The notes beneath the pieces were generated by a model. That model was given only the letters and a program-made list of their open reading frames with translations, did not search any database and was not told the origin of the DNA. Below are positions 51,479 to 61,504 of a stretch of 64,000 nt of DNA, in pieces. The position numbers and the translations under genes are program-made. Source of the DNA: Devosia pacifica (GTDB taxonomy: Bacteria; Pseudomonadota; Alphaproteobacteria; Rhizobiales; Devosiaceae); the NCBI RefSeq assembly GCF_014652635.1, contig NZ_BMZE01000002.1, forward strand, positions 477,562-541,561, written 5' to 3'. Every line of letters begins with the position of its first letter. The first letter of the stretch is position 1.

Positions 51479-51840
51479 TCCAAATGTTCGGCCCGGCATT
51501 GGTCGGGCCGAACTCCCTGATAACTCAAGGAAATTCTACGTTCACCGGGTTGTGCAAATGAGCGCAATTTTCCCGTTTGCAATCGAAATCATGTCTGCTA
51601 GAACTTCCATACAAGTCGGAGGCGGTCCGTAGAGAATGGCCTTTGCGCTTGTAACCATTCGGTTCGGTACACGCTTGTGGCCTTTCGGCTAAGGGGATCA
51701 AAGCCTCTCAGAACGCGGAAGTTGACAAGCAGTTGAAGTTTGGCGAAGTTCGTAACCGGTTGGTGAGTTAGCGCTGGGAGTGCTGCTAGCTCGAGGTGTC
51801 CGCAAATGCGGATACCCGGCCTTATTATTGGGAGGACATG
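51479..51840 (+). promoter_or_regulatory. Intergenic region before the binding-protein gene: hairpin, promoter candidate and leader stem
   Basis: This 362-bp gap holds a perfect ten-bp stem GTTCGGCCCG/CGGGCCGAAC (51486-51513) without a T-tract, a TTGCAA-16-TAGAAC promoter candidate (51577-51604), and a nine-bp stem with one G-T pair (51795-51816) just before the ribosome binding site of the binding-protein gene. No protein-coding gene is seen. The second promoter would allow high expression of the receptor independent of the hydrolase. Confidence 0.45.
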
Positions 51841-53133
51841 ATGACCCTACGTTTGAATCGACGCCGTTTCCTTATGGGAAGCTCGGCGCTCATGGCTGCC
51901 GGTGCAGTAGGTCTGCGCCCGGTTCTCGCTCAGGATGGCCGTATCCGCTTGCTCTTCTGGGGTGGGCAGGATCGGGCCGACCGCACTTACGGTGTGTCGG
52001 ACCTATTCGAAAGCCAGACCGGTGCCGCGGTTGACGGCGAATTTCTCGGCTGGGGCGATTACTGGACCAAGCTCGGCACGCAGACTGCGGGCGGCAACGC
52101 GCCCGATGTGATGCAGATGGACTATCGTTATATCGTCGAGTACGCGACCCGCGGTGCGATCGCTCCGCTCGACGAGTTTGTCGGCGAAGTTCTCGAGCTC
52201 GCAGATTTCGACGCTGACCAGATCGAAGGCGGTCGCGTCAACGACCAGCTTTACGGCATCAGCCTTGGTGCCAACTCGGTTGCCATGCTCAACAACCTTT
52301 CTGCCTTCGAGCAGGTCGGGATCGATCCGCCGGATCGTAACACGACCTATGCCGACTGGCGCGAAATGGGCGAGGCCTTCAATAGCTCCGATATTGGCAT
52401 GAAGGCGCTCTCCGATGGTTCCGGTGTCGAGCCGATGCTCGACAACTGGCTGCGTCAGCAGGGCCTGATGCTCTATACCGCTGATGGCGAACTTGGCTTT
52501 GGTGAAGACGAGGCCGTCGAGTGGTTCCGCATGTGGCAGGAGTTGCGCGAGGCTGACATCATCGTGAGTGCCGAACAGCAGGCGCTCGACACGGGCGGTG
52601 GTCTTGAAGCAACCATGGTGGTTCAGAAGCTCTCGGCGTCGATGCCGTCGAACTCGAACCAGCTGGTCGCCTATCAGTCGCTGATGGAAGATGATCTTTC
52701 GATCTCGAGCTATCCGCGCATTGAACCGGGTTCTGGCGGTGGTCACTACCGCAAGCCGTCGATGTTCTTCTCGGTCGCTGGCAGCTCGTCAGCCAAGGAA
52801 ACCGCGGCTCGCTTCGTCAACTTCTTCGTCAATGACGTCGAAGCTGCCGAAATCCTTGGGGTTGAGCGCGGCATTCCGTGCGCTGAACACGTTCGTGAAG
52901 CTCTTGCTCCGCAGCTCGACGAGAAGAGCCGTATCGCTCTTGAGTTCGTTGCCAATCTCGACGACCTGCTTGGGCCGCTGCCGCCGCCGCCACCACCGGC
53001 TGCGGGTGAAATCGACTCCTCGCTTCTGCGCACGATCAGCCAGGAAATCGCTTTCGGCGCCCGTTCGCCGGAAGATGGTGGTCGCGCCTTTGTCGAAGGT
53101 GCTCGCGATATCCTGTCGCGCGCTTCCTCGTAA
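51841..53133 (+). CDS. Sugar ABC transporter substrate-binding protein (Tat-exported)
   Basis: A 430-residue receptor of the SBP_bac_1 family. The N-terminus RRRFLMGSSALMAAGAVGL is a twin-arginine signal, unusual but known for alphaproteobacterial sugar receptors. IRLLFWGGQDRADRTYGVSD and APDVMQMDYRYI match sugar-binding members. Near the end PLPPPPPPAAGE carries six prolines in a row. I start at ATG 51841, five bases after GGAGG; ATG 51838 is the alternative. Ligand unknown, probably an oligosaccharide or glycoside. Confidence 0.88.
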   Translation: MTLRLNRRRFLMGSSALMAAGAVGLRPVLAQDGRIRLLFWGGQDRADRTYGVSDLFESQTGAAVDGEFLGWGDYWTKLGTQTAGGNAPDVMQMDYRYIVEYATRGAIAPLDEFVGEVLELADFDADQIEGGRVNDQLYGISLGANSVAMLNNLSAFEQVGIDPPDRNTTYADWREMGEAFNSSDIGMKALSDGSGVEPMLDNWLRQQGLMLYTADGELGFGEDEAVEWFRMWQELREADIIVSAEQQALDTGGGLEATMVVQKLSASMPSNSNQLVAYQSLMEDDLSISSYPRIEPGSGGGHYRKPSMFFSVAGSSSAKETAARFVNFFVNDVEAAEILGVERGIPCAEHVREALAPQLDEKSRIALEFVANLDDLLGPLPPPPPPAAGEIDSSLLRTISQEIAFGARSPEDGGRAFVEGARDILSRASS

Positions 53134-53139
53134 GCTTTG

Positions 53140-53166
53140 GGGAGTGCGCCCGATGGGCGCACTCCC
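53140..53166 (+). terminator. Strong hairpin after the binding-protein gene
   Basis: GGGAGTGCGCCC (53140-53151) pairs perfectly with GGGCGCACTCCC (53155-53166) around GAT. Without a T-tract this is more likely a 3'-end stabiliser or partial attenuator, keeping receptor mRNA more abundant than permease mRNA. Confidence 0.6.
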
Positions 53167-53204
53167 ACTTCTCAAGGTTTCCTGCACCGAGAGGGCAGGT
53201 ACCG

Positions 53205-53226
53205 GCTCTGCGATATTTCGCAGAGC
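53205..53226 (+). other. Second hairpin between the receptor and permease genes
   Basis: GCTCTGCGA (53205-53213) pairs with TCGCAGAGC (53218-53226) around TATT, a perfect nine-bp stem 39 bases after the first hairpin. Together they fill the 275-bp gap between receptor and permease. Confidence 0.5.
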
Positions 53227-53408
53227 GAACCGGGGCAGACCGCGCCGTGCCTGGGGGTAGTCCTCTGAGCCGGCTCGTCTGTGTCACATTGATCCAGGCA
53301 ACCGCCCGGATCGTCTTCCCGGGGCTGTGCTGCTCCGGTGATGATCGGTGAAACAGGATTGCCTGTCGTTACTTGCGGCATGGCCAAATCCACAGCAGGA
53401 CGCATATC

Positions 53409-54359
53409 ATGACCGCGAGTTCGCTTGAGTCCGGTTCCAGAGGAGCCGGGAACAAGGTAGGCACACGCAACGTCCTTGCCAAAATCTGGCAACAGGATGG
53501 TCCAGGCTACATGTTCCTGTTGCCCTGGCTGATTGGCTTTTTCGGTCTCACCGTCGGTCCGATGGTCACGTCGCTCTACCTATCCTTCACGGATTTCGAC
53601 CTGCTGACCGACCCCAACTGGGTCGGAGCGTCAAACTATGTCCGTATGTTCACGGCCGATCCGAAGTTCGCTGCAGCGATGCGCGTCACGTTCTTCTTCG
53701 TGATCTTTTCAGTGCCATTGAAGCTCGCATTCGCGCTCCTCGTCGCGATGCTGCTCAATCGCGGCCTGCGCGGGCTGCCGCTATATCGCGCGATCTTTTA
53801 TCTGCCATCCTTGCTCGGCACGAGCGTGGCGATCGCCATTCTGTGGCGCCAGCTTTTTGCCGGTGATGGCCTCGTCAATCAGTTCCTCGCCAATTTCGGC
53901 ATCGATGGCCCGAGCTGGATTTCCAATCCGCGCTATTCGCTGTGGACGCTGATCGTTTTGTCGGTCTGGCAGTTCGGCTCACCGATGATCATCTTCCTCG
54001 CAGGTCTGCGTCAGATTCCACAGGACATGTACGAGGCCGCCAGCCTCGACGGCGCCTCCAAGTTCCGCCAGTTCTACAAGATTACTCTGCCGTTGCTGAC
54101 GCCGGTGGTGTTCTTCAACGCAATCGTGCAGACCATCGAGGCGTTCAAGAGCTTTACCCCCGCGTTCGTCATTTCGGGCGGCACCGGAGCGCCGATCAAT
54201 TCGACGCTGTTCTATACGCTCTACCTCTACCAGGAGGCCTTCGGCTTCTTCCGTATGGGCTACGCCTCGGCCCTGGCCTGGTTCCTTCTGGCGATGATCG
54301 CCGCCTTCACGGCCTTCTCGTTCCTCACCTCCAAGTATTGGGTGCACTATGACGACTGA
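53409..54359 (+). CDS. Sugar ABC transporter permease (MalF/UgpA type)
   Basis: A 316-residue permease with six membrane segments. PGYMFLLPWLIGFFGLTVGP and the EAA loop QDMYEAASLDGASKFRQFYK identify the first-permease (UgpA/MalF) class. I start at ATG 53409 behind AGGA; the open frame begins 12 codons earlier. Overlaps the second permease by 11 bp. Confidence 0.9.
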   Translation: MTASSLESGSRGAGNKVGTRNVLAKIWQQDGPGYMFLLPWLIGFFGLTVGPMVTSLYLSFTDFDLLTDPNWVGASNYVRMFTADPKFAAAMRVTFFFVIFSVPLKLAFALLVAMLLNRGLRGLPLYRAIFYLPSLLGTSVAIAILWRQLFAGDGLVNQFLANFGIDGPSWISNPRYSLWTLIVLSVWQFGSPMIIFLAGLRQIPQDMYEAASLDGASKFRQFYKITLPLLTPVVFFNAIVQTIEAFKSFTPAFVISGGTGAPINSTLFYTLYLYQEAFGFFRMGYASALAWFLLAMIAAFTAFSFLTSKYWVHYDD

Positions 54360-55233
54360 AGCCCACAACCTCACCGTCGTAGGCACCGAATCCTCGAAGA
54401 GCCGTCGGCGCATCATCTCGATCGTGTCGCATGTCATTCTTGTCGGCGCGTCGATCCTGATGCTCTACCCGCTGCTATGGATGCTGGCGTCGACATTCCG
54501 GCCGGAAAACGAGATCTTCACATCCTCGAGCCTTTGGCCGTCATCGTTCAGCATCGATTCCTATATTCGCGGCTGGAACGGCTTGCGGGTAAGCTTTGGC
54601 ACGTTCTTTCTGAACTCGTTCATCATCTCGATCGTGAGCGTGATCGGCAATGTCTTCGCTTGCTCGCTGGCGGCCTACGCCTTTGCACGCCTTGAATTCC
54701 GCGGCCGCAAGTTCTGGTTCGCACTGATGCTGATGACGCTGATGCTGCCGTATCACGTCACCCTCATCCCGCAATATGTGCTGTTCCTGCAGCTTGGTTG
54801 GGTCGATACCTTCCTGCCGCTGCTGGTGCCGAAATTCCTTGCGGTCGATGCGTTCTTCATCTTCCTCATGGTGCAGTTCTTCCGCGGCATTCCGCGTGAA
54901 CTCGACGAGGCTGCGATGATGGACGGCTGCAGCGCCTGGCGGATCTACTACAAGGTCATGCTGCCGCTCAGCATGCCGGTTCTTGCCACGGCCGCCATCT
55001 TCACGTTCCTTTGGACATGGGACGACTTCCTCGGCCCGTTGATCTACCTGAACGACATGCGCAGCTACACCGTGCAGCTTGGTCTGCGGACCTTCGTGGA
55101 CAGCACCGGTGAATCCGATTTCGGCGGCATGCTAGCCATGTCGGTGCTGACGATCGTGCCGGTGTTCGTGTTCTTCCTGTTCTTCCAGCGCCTGTTGATT
55201 GAAGGCATCGCCACTACAGGCATGAAACGGTAG
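54349..55233 (+). CDS. Sugar ABC transporter permease (MalG/UgpE type)
   Basis: A 294-residue permease with six membrane segments. MLYPLLWMLASTFRPENEIF, PRELDEAAMMDGCSAWRIYY (EAA loop) and the ending GIATTGMKR are characteristic of the second-permease group, whose C-terminus reaches the ATPase. It overlaps the first permease and is two bases from the first Gfo/Idh gene. Confidence 0.92.
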   Translation: MTTEAHNLTVVGTESSKSRRRIISIVSHVILVGASILMLYPLLWMLASTFRPENEIFTSSSLWPSSFSIDSYIRGWNGLRVSFGTFFLNSFIISIVSVIGNVFACSLAAYAFARLEFRGRKFWFALMLMTLMLPYHVTLIPQYVLFLQLGWVDTFLPLLVPKFLAVDAFFIFLMVQFFRGIPRELDEAAMMDGCSAWRIYYKVMLPLSMPVLATAAIFTFLWTWDDFLGPLIYLNDMRSYTVQLGLRTFVDSTGESDFGGMLAMSVLTIVPVFVFFLFFQRLLIEGIATTGMKR

Positions 55234-55235
55234 TT

Positions 55236-56258
55236 ATGACTGATATCAAATTTGCCGTTATCGGCATCAATCACGGCCACATATACGGTCAGGTCGAGTG
55301 CCTGAAACGCGCCGGCGCAGAGTTCGTCGCCTTCTTCGCGGAAGAGGATGATCTGGCGGCAGACTTCGGGGCAAAGTTCACCGAAGCGCGTCGGGTCACC
55401 GACCGCCGCGAAATCCTGGAAGACGAGACGATCGCAATCGTCGCGACTGCAGCGATCCCGGCCGATCGAGCCGAAATCTCGATCGCCGCGATGCGGCACG
55501 GCAAGGATGTGCTGTCCGACAAGCCGGGCATGACGACTTTCGCTCAGCTCGACGAGATCGAGGCCGTTCAAAAAGAGACCGGACGGATATACTCGGTTCT
55601 GTACTCGGAACATTTCGAGACGCGCTGCACGGTCAAGGCCGGTGAACTGATTGCGCAGGGCGCGATTGGCGAGGTGATCCAGACCGTCGGGCTCGGACCG
55701 CACTCAATCAGCAATGGCAAGCGTCCGAACTGGTTTTTCGAGCGCAACCGCTATGGTGGCATTCTTTGCGATATCGCCAGCCATCAGTTCGAGCAGTTCC
55801 TGTTTTTTTCGAACACACTCGATGCCGAGGTGATCTCGGCGAGTGTCGCAAACCGAGCCCATCCACAGCACCCCGGGCTGCAGGATGTCGGTGACGTCCA
55901 TCTCAAGACACCGCGCACGACGGGGTATGTCCGGGTAGATTGGTTCACCCCGAAAGGGCTGCCGACCTGGGGTGATGGCCGCCTGACGATCCTCGGCACC
56001 GAAGGCTATATAGAGCTGCGCAAGTACATCGATATCACCGGGCGCGAGGGCAAGGATCATTTGTTCATCGTTGATGGCGAGGGCACGCGATACATCGATT
56101 GCTCGGATGTTGCGCTGCCGTTCGGGGATCAGTTCCTAGCCGATGTGCGCGACCGCACCGAAACCGCGATGCCGCAGCAGCGCTGCTTCAATGCCATGCG
56201 GCTGGCGCTCAAGGCTCAGCAACTGGCTGAAGAGACCTCCGAGTGGACCGGCAAATGA
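55236..56258 (+). CDS. Gfo/Idh/MocA family oxidoreductase, divergent NAD motif
   Basis: A 340-residue dehydrogenase-like protein. The usual GxGxxG is GINHGHIYG, with two His in the nucleotide loop, and the EKP motif reads SDKPGMTT (near 92), so Lys is kept but Glu is Asp. GGILCDIASHQFEQF matches the catalytic His segment. It sits two bases after the permease and overlaps the second Gfo/Idh by ATGA. The two probably act in sequence or as a heteromer on the imported sugar. Confidence 0.82.
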   Translation: MTDIKFAVIGINHGHIYGQVECLKRAGAEFVAFFAEEDDLAADFGAKFTEARRVTDRREILEDETIAIVATAAIPADRAEISIAAMRHGKDVLSDKPGMTTFAQLDEIEAVQKETGRIYSVLYSEHFETRCTVKAGELIAQGAIGEVIQTVGLGPHSISNGKRPNWFFERNRYGGILCDIASHQFEQFLFFSNTLDAEVISASVANRAHPQHPGLQDVGDVHLKTPRTTGYVRVDWFTPKGLPTWGDGRLTILGTEGYIELRKYIDITGREGKDHLFIVDGEGTRYIDCSDVALPFGDQFLADVRDRTETAMPQQRCFNAMRLALKAQQLAEETSEWTGK

Positions 56259-57349
56259 GTTCCGATATCAAGACCGTCGCCGTTGTTGGCTGCGGCATCG
56301 GGCGCAGCCATATCGTCGAGGGCTATCTGCCCAATGCCGACCGCTACAAGGTGGTGGCGTTGTGCGATCTCAACATTGAGCGCATGAATACGCTCGGTGA
56401 GGAATTCGGCATCGAGCGCCGATTGACCGACCTTAACGATGTGCTGGCGATGGACGACATCGACATCATCGATGTGTGCACGCCGCCGGGTGTGCACTAC
56501 GAGCAGGTGATGGCGGCGCTGCAGGCCGGCAAGCACGTTGTGTGCGAGAAGCCGCTGGTCGGTTCGTTGCGCGAAGTCGATGAAGTGATCGAGCAGGAAA
56601 AGGTCTCCCGCGGCAAGCTGATGCCGATCTTCCAGTACCGGTTCGGCGACGGCATCGAGCAGGTCAAGGCGATCATCGACGCCGGGCTTGCGGGCAAGCC
56701 CTATATCGGCACGGTCGAGACGCTGTGGCGGCGCGAGAAAAAGTATTACGAAGTGCCGTGGCGCGGCAAATGGGCGACTGAGCTTGGCGGCGTGCTGATG
56801 GCTCACGCCATTCACCCGCATGATATCTTCACCTATCTGATGGGCGACATCAGCCGTTTGTTCGGGCGTACCACAACGCGGGTCAACGACATCGAGGTTG
56901 AAGACTGCGTCAGCGCCAGCATCGAGCTGCAAAGCGGCGCCGTGGGTTCGCTGACGGCGACCCTTGGCTCTGCCGACGAGATTACCCGCATTCGCCTGGC
57001 GTTCGAGAACGTCACGTTCGAAAGCGATCACGCACCATACAATCCGGGCAACAAGCCCTGGACCATCCTGCCACGCAACGATGCGACGCAGGACGCAATC
57101 CGCGATCTGTTGCAAGACTGGACACATGTGCCGCCGCGTTTCACCACGCAGATGGCCAGATTTCACGACGCTCTGACCGGCAAGGCAGATTTGCCGGTGA
57201 CGAGCGCTGACTCGCGTCGGTCGCTTGAGATCGTCACAGCATTTTATCACTCCTCGGCGACCCGCGAGGATGTCGACCTGCCGATAGGCGCCGATCATCC
57301 CCGCTACAAGAGCTGGATCCCGGCCGAGTTTGAGACTGTAAGGAACTGA
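56255..57349 (+). CDS. Gfo/Idh/MocA family oxidoreductase
   Basis: A 364-residue NAD(P)-dependent dehydrogenase with a classic VVGCGIGRSHI start, CEKPLVGS (near 95) and GGVLMAHAIHPHDIF, giving the catalytic Lys and His. The family oxidises hydroxyls of sugars and cyclitols or reduces imines. The start is the ATG of the ATGA overlap with the previous gene; the open frame begins four codons earlier. Next comes the ATPase after 11 bp. Confidence 0.9.
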   Translation: MSSDIKTVAVVGCGIGRSHIVEGYLPNADRYKVVALCDLNIERMNTLGEEFGIERRLTDLNDVLAMDDIDIIDVCTPPGVHYEQVMAALQAGKHVVCEKPLVGSLREVDEVIEQEKVSRGKLMPIFQYRFGDGIEQVKAIIDAGLAGKPYIGTVETLWRREKKYYEVPWRGKWATELGGVLMAHAIHPHDIFTYLMGDISRLFGRTTTRVNDIEVEDCVSASIELQSGAVGSLTATLGSADEITRIRLAFENVTFESDHAPYNPGNKPWTILPRNDATQDAIRDLLQDWTHVPPRFTTQMARFHDALTGKADLPVTSADSRRSLEIVTAFYHSSATREDVDLPIGADHPRYKSWIPAEFETVRN

Positions 57350-57360
57350 GGAAACCCGCA

Positions 57361-58440
<1,080 letters not shown>

Positions 58441-58461
58441 GAGGCGATAAACAGCCAGAAG

Positions 58462-58500
58462 AAAAGGGGCGGTGCCATTGGCACCGCCCCTTTTGTTTTT
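58462..58500. terminator. Rho-independent terminator of the sugar operon
   Basis: AAAAGGGGCGGTGCC (58462-58476) pairs perfectly with GGCACCGCCCCTTTT (58480-58494) around an ATT loop, followed by GTTTTT. It can serve both the sugar operon and the convergent fusion gene. Confidence 0.9.
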
Positions 58501-58502
58501 CC

Positions 58503-60050
58503 TCAGCCGCCGTCCCACCAGCGGACGCGATAGAGATCGAATCGCCGGTCGCGCAGATTGCGGACAGCGCCTTGCGCGCGCGCCCAGCGTACCGTCGCAA
58601 GGTTGAGGTCGGCCACCGCCACCATCTCGACATTCTCGCTGCATTCGGCAGCAATGCCGTCGCGCGCGAACGGCATGTCGCACGGCGTCAGGATCGCTGA
58701 CTGGGCGTAGTTGATATCGAGATTGTCGACATTGGCGAGATTGCCGGTAATGCCGGACGTGACGACATAGCACTGGTTTTCGATGGCGCGCGCCTGCGAG
58801 CAGAAACGGACACGCAGGTGCCCGTGACGGGTATCGGTGCAGAACGGAACGAACAGAATGCGCGCACCCTGGTCTGCAAGCCGCCGCGCCAGTTCCGGAA
58901 ATTCGCTGTCATAGCAGATCATGACGCCGATCGGGCCGCAATCGGTGTCGATGACATCGATCGCATCCCCGCCGACCGTGCCCCAGGAATCGCGCTCGTC
59001 GGGCGTGGGGTGAAGCTTTTCCTGCGCATGGATGGTGCCGTCGCGCAGGAAGACGTAGCTGACGTTCTGGATATCGCCATCATCGGTAATGGTCGGGTGC
59101 GAGCCACCGATAATGTTGATGTTGAGCGCCAGGGCCATTTGCTGCATGCGCTCGACGAATTCCGGTGTAAATTCCGTCAGCCGGCGAATTGCATCGTGCG
59201 GCGCCAGTTGGGGCTCGCTCGACAGCAGCAGCAGTGTGAAGAGTTCGGGGAATACCACGAAGTCCGAGCCGTAATCGGCAGCAACTTCTACGAAATAGCG
59301 GATGTGGGCGAAGAAGTCGTCGTGATCGCGAACCCAACGGGCACCGAGCTGAACGGTAGTGACGCGCACCGTCTCGCGGCCGCGATGACTGATCGGCTGG
59401 CCGATCTCGTGCGGATCGTAATAAGGATTGTGCCAGATCATCAGGGCGGCATGCCCACCTGAGGCACGGTCTTCCGTATGGTAGTTGCGCAGCGCCATCA
59501 CCGGCTCGAAGCCAAGCTTCATCTGAAAGCTCGCTACCGGATCGCGCACTTCGCGCTCGCGCACCGCGGCAACATAGGCTGCCGGGTCCGAATAGTCCTT
59601 GCGATGGCGCCGGAACCCTGGGATGCGGCCGCCAAAGGCGATGCCCTTGAGCTGCATCTCCTCACAAAGGCGCTGGCGGACCTCATAGAGACGCTTGCCG
59701 ATCTTGGCGCGCCTGCGGCCCGGATCGACGCATACTTCTACACCATAGAGCCATTCGCCCTTGCCGTTATGCGGGCTGGCATAACCGCCGCCGGTGATAT
59801 CCACCCAGGTGTGCTGGCGAAAAATCTGGCTTTCCGCCACCTGCAGGGTCGCGGCATAGCCGACGATCTCGCCATCGAAGACGGCGACGAACTGACCTTC
59901 TGGAAAAGCATGGATCTGCCCACGAATGGAGCCGGGCAGATAGGCGCTTTCTTCCGGGTAGACACGCCGTGTCAGATCGAGAATGCCCGGTATGTCGGCA
60001 ATCTCGGCGTTCCTGACTTCAAGTATGGGCTTTCCGGTCAGTTCCGGCAT
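58503..60050 (-). CDS. Bifunctional GNAT acetyltransferase / carbon-nitrogen hydrolase fusion
   Basis: A 515-residue two-domain protein. Residues about 8-205 are a GNAT domain (VEVCVDPGRRRAKIGKRLYE, near 105-124, is the acetyl-CoA loop). Residues about 228-510 are a nitrilase-superfamily domain with the triad E269 (FPELFTL), K345 (HAQEKLHP) and C379 (MICYDSEFPELARRLA). This fusion is a known but uncharacterised family; it might acylate and then hydrolyse the amide, or deaminate. It converges with the sugar operon and begins near 61 bp from DUF167. Confidence 0.88.
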   Translation of the reverse strand: MPELTGKPILEVRNAEIADIPGILDLTRRVYPEESAYLPGSIRGQIHAFPEGQFVAVFDGEIVGYAATLQVAESQIFRQHTWVDITGGGYASPHNGKGEWLYGVEVCVDPGRRRAKIGKRLYEVRQRLCEEMQLKGIAFGGRIPGFRRHRKDYSDPAAYVAAVREREVRDPVASFQMKLGFEPVMALRNYHTEDRASGGHAALMIWHNPYYDPHEIGQPISHRGRETVRVTTVQLGARWVRDHDDFFAHIRYFVEVAADYGSDFVVFPELFTLLLLSSEPQLAPHDAIRRLTEFTPEFVERMQQMALALNINIIGGSHPTITDDGDIQNVSYVFLRDGTIHAQEKLHPTPDERDSWGTVGGDAIDVIDTDCGPIGVMICYDSEFPELARRLADQGARILFVPFCTDTRHGHLRVRFCSQARAIENQCYVVTSGITGNLANVDNLDINYAQSAILTPCDMPFARDGIAAECSENVEMVAVADLNLATVRWARAQGAVRNLRDRRFDLYRVRWWDGG

Positions 60051-60111
60051 TTAGGGCTCCGCGCTGTTGGTCGGGTCGGACCTGTTTTTCGGCTCAATGC
60101 CAAGATAACGC

Positions 60112-60438
60112 TCAGGCGATCTCTGCCAAGCGCGCCAGAACAGCGGGGTGCTGTTCTGCTGAAATGTCGAGGCAGAACGTCTTGATCCGGGCTGTGGCTC
60201 CGGAGGTGAGGCGAATTGCCGAGGGCGCGATCCCCGTGGTGCGCGCCAGCAGCCGCGTTACCGCGGTGTTAGCACGTCCCTTGTCGGGCACGGCGCGAAC
60301 GCGCACGCGCAGCACCTGTTGCCCATCATCGCGCGTTTCGCTTCCTTCGACAGCATCGCGCGCCGCATTCGGGGTGACACGCGCCCTCAACAAGAGCTTG
60401 CCCTTTTCGATTTTGCAGAAGCCGGGCAAGGCGCTCAA
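60112..60438 (-). CDS. DUF167 (YggU family) protein
   Basis: A 108-residue protein of the DUF167 family: LRARVTPNAARDAVEGSETR, VRVRAVPDKGRANTAVTRLL, GATARIKTFCLDI. Such proteins are small alpha/beta folds often next to yggT. I start at TTG 60438 in a TTGA overlap with yggT, as a longer open frame here would run antisense-like through yggT. Function unknown. Confidence 0.85.
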   Translation of the reverse strand: MSALPGFCKIEKGKLLLRARVTPNAARDAVEGSETRDDGQQVLRVRVRAVPDKGRANTAVTRLLARTTGIAPSAIRLTSGATARIKTFCLDISAEQHPAVLARLAEIA

Positions 60439-60725
60439 TATACGTTGGGGTAGATGTAGTAGATTATCACCCGCTCGATGAAGAACAGGATCAGGAACAG
60501 GATGATCGGGGAGATATCGAGACCGGAAAAGCTCGGCACAACCCGCCGTATCGGATTGAGTACAGGTTCGGTCAATTGGTTGAGGATACGCCAGACCGCT
60601 GCGACAAACTGATTGCGCGTGTTGATGACGTTGAACGAGATCAGCCAGCTCATGATGATCATGGCGAGGACGATCCACCAGTAAAGCGACAGGATCAGCA
60701 GGATGATGTCGAGCACGGCGCGCAT
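60435..60725 (-). CDS. YggT family membrane protein
   Basis: A 96-residue protein with two YggT membrane hairpins: IILLILSLYWWIVLAMIIMS and LDISPIILFLILFFIERVII, separated by LTEPVLNPIRRVVPSF, the conserved loop. YggT homologues are linked to osmotic stress and cell division in some bacteria. It is coupled to DUF167, which is the usual pair. Confidence 0.92.
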   Translation of the reverse strand: MRAVLDIILLILSLYWWIVLAMIIMSWLISFNVINTRNQFVAAVWRILNQLTEPVLNPIRRVVPSFSGLDISPIILFLILFFIERVIIYYIYPNVY

Positions 60726-60799
60726 GGGCGTCTCCGGTTATTGGATATCCTGGGTATCTAGTGGCTTGGGTACACTTCGGCAAGCCGCATGAGGCGTGG

Positions 60800-61408
60800 C
60801 TAGCCGATATCCTTGATCGGCTTCCAGGTCGCGAAGCGGTAAATATAAACCAGCACGCCGATCACGACGACGGCGGTCGATACCGGGTCGACCCAGCCTT
60901 CGACGGCCTCGTAGTTCTCGTGCAGCAGAAAGCCTGCGCCAAGGAGGATGCCGTTCCACAAGAGCGTTCCGAAGGTGGTGATTGCAAGGAACCTGTAGAG
61001 CGGCATTGCGGCAAGGCCCGCCGGAACGGAGATCAGCGTGCGGATGGCGGGGATGAGACGTCCGATGAAAACGGCTGCCGGACCGTATTTTTCGAACCAG
61101 CGCACAGCCATGTCGATATCATGTTCTGTGATGGTCGCGATGCGGCCGAGCTTGTTGCACAGCCAGGTGAACCGTTTGAGGCCAAGCATACGGGCTGCAG
61201 CGTACCAGGCGGAGGTTCCGGCGAGCGAACCGAGCGTGCCCGCCAGCATCACGCCAAGGGTACTGAGTTCTCCGTTTGCGGCGGCATACCCCGCAAAGGG
61301 CATGATCAGCTCGGATGGTATCGGGGGAAAGACGTTCTCCAGCAGCATCAGGAAGAAGAGCCCGAGATAGCTCCAGTCCGTGATGACGCCGATAATCCAC
61401 TCGCTCAT
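60800..61408 (-). CDS. DedA family membrane protein
   Basis: A 202-residue membrane protein with four or five segments. ENVFPPIPSELIMPFAGYAA and IGRLIPAIRTLISVPAGLAA (the FxRhxPxxRTxxxxxAG motif) define the DedA/VTT group, proposed to flip undecaprenyl phosphate or phospholipids and to support membrane potential. I start at ATG 61408 behind AAGGAG; the open frame reaches 20 codons further without support. Stands alone upstream of YggT by 74 bp. Confidence 0.9.
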   Translation of the reverse strand: MSEWIIGVITDWSYLGLFFLMLLENVFPPIPSELIMPFAGYAAANGELSTLGVMLAGTLGSLAGTSAWYAAARMLGLKRFTWLCNKLGRIATITEHDIDMAVRWFEKYGPAAVFIGRLIPAIRTLISVPAGLAAMPLYRFLAITTFGTLLWNGILLGAGFLLHENYEAVEGWVDPVSTAVVVIGVLVYIYRFATWKPIKDIG

Positions 61409-61504
61409 GCCCACTCCTTGGCTGTTCGACCGAGCCATAATGCGGGAAGGTGGATAAAGGTTTAGCACCGGGCAGGAACATTTCCTGCCCGGCGTAGGCG
61501 GCTA

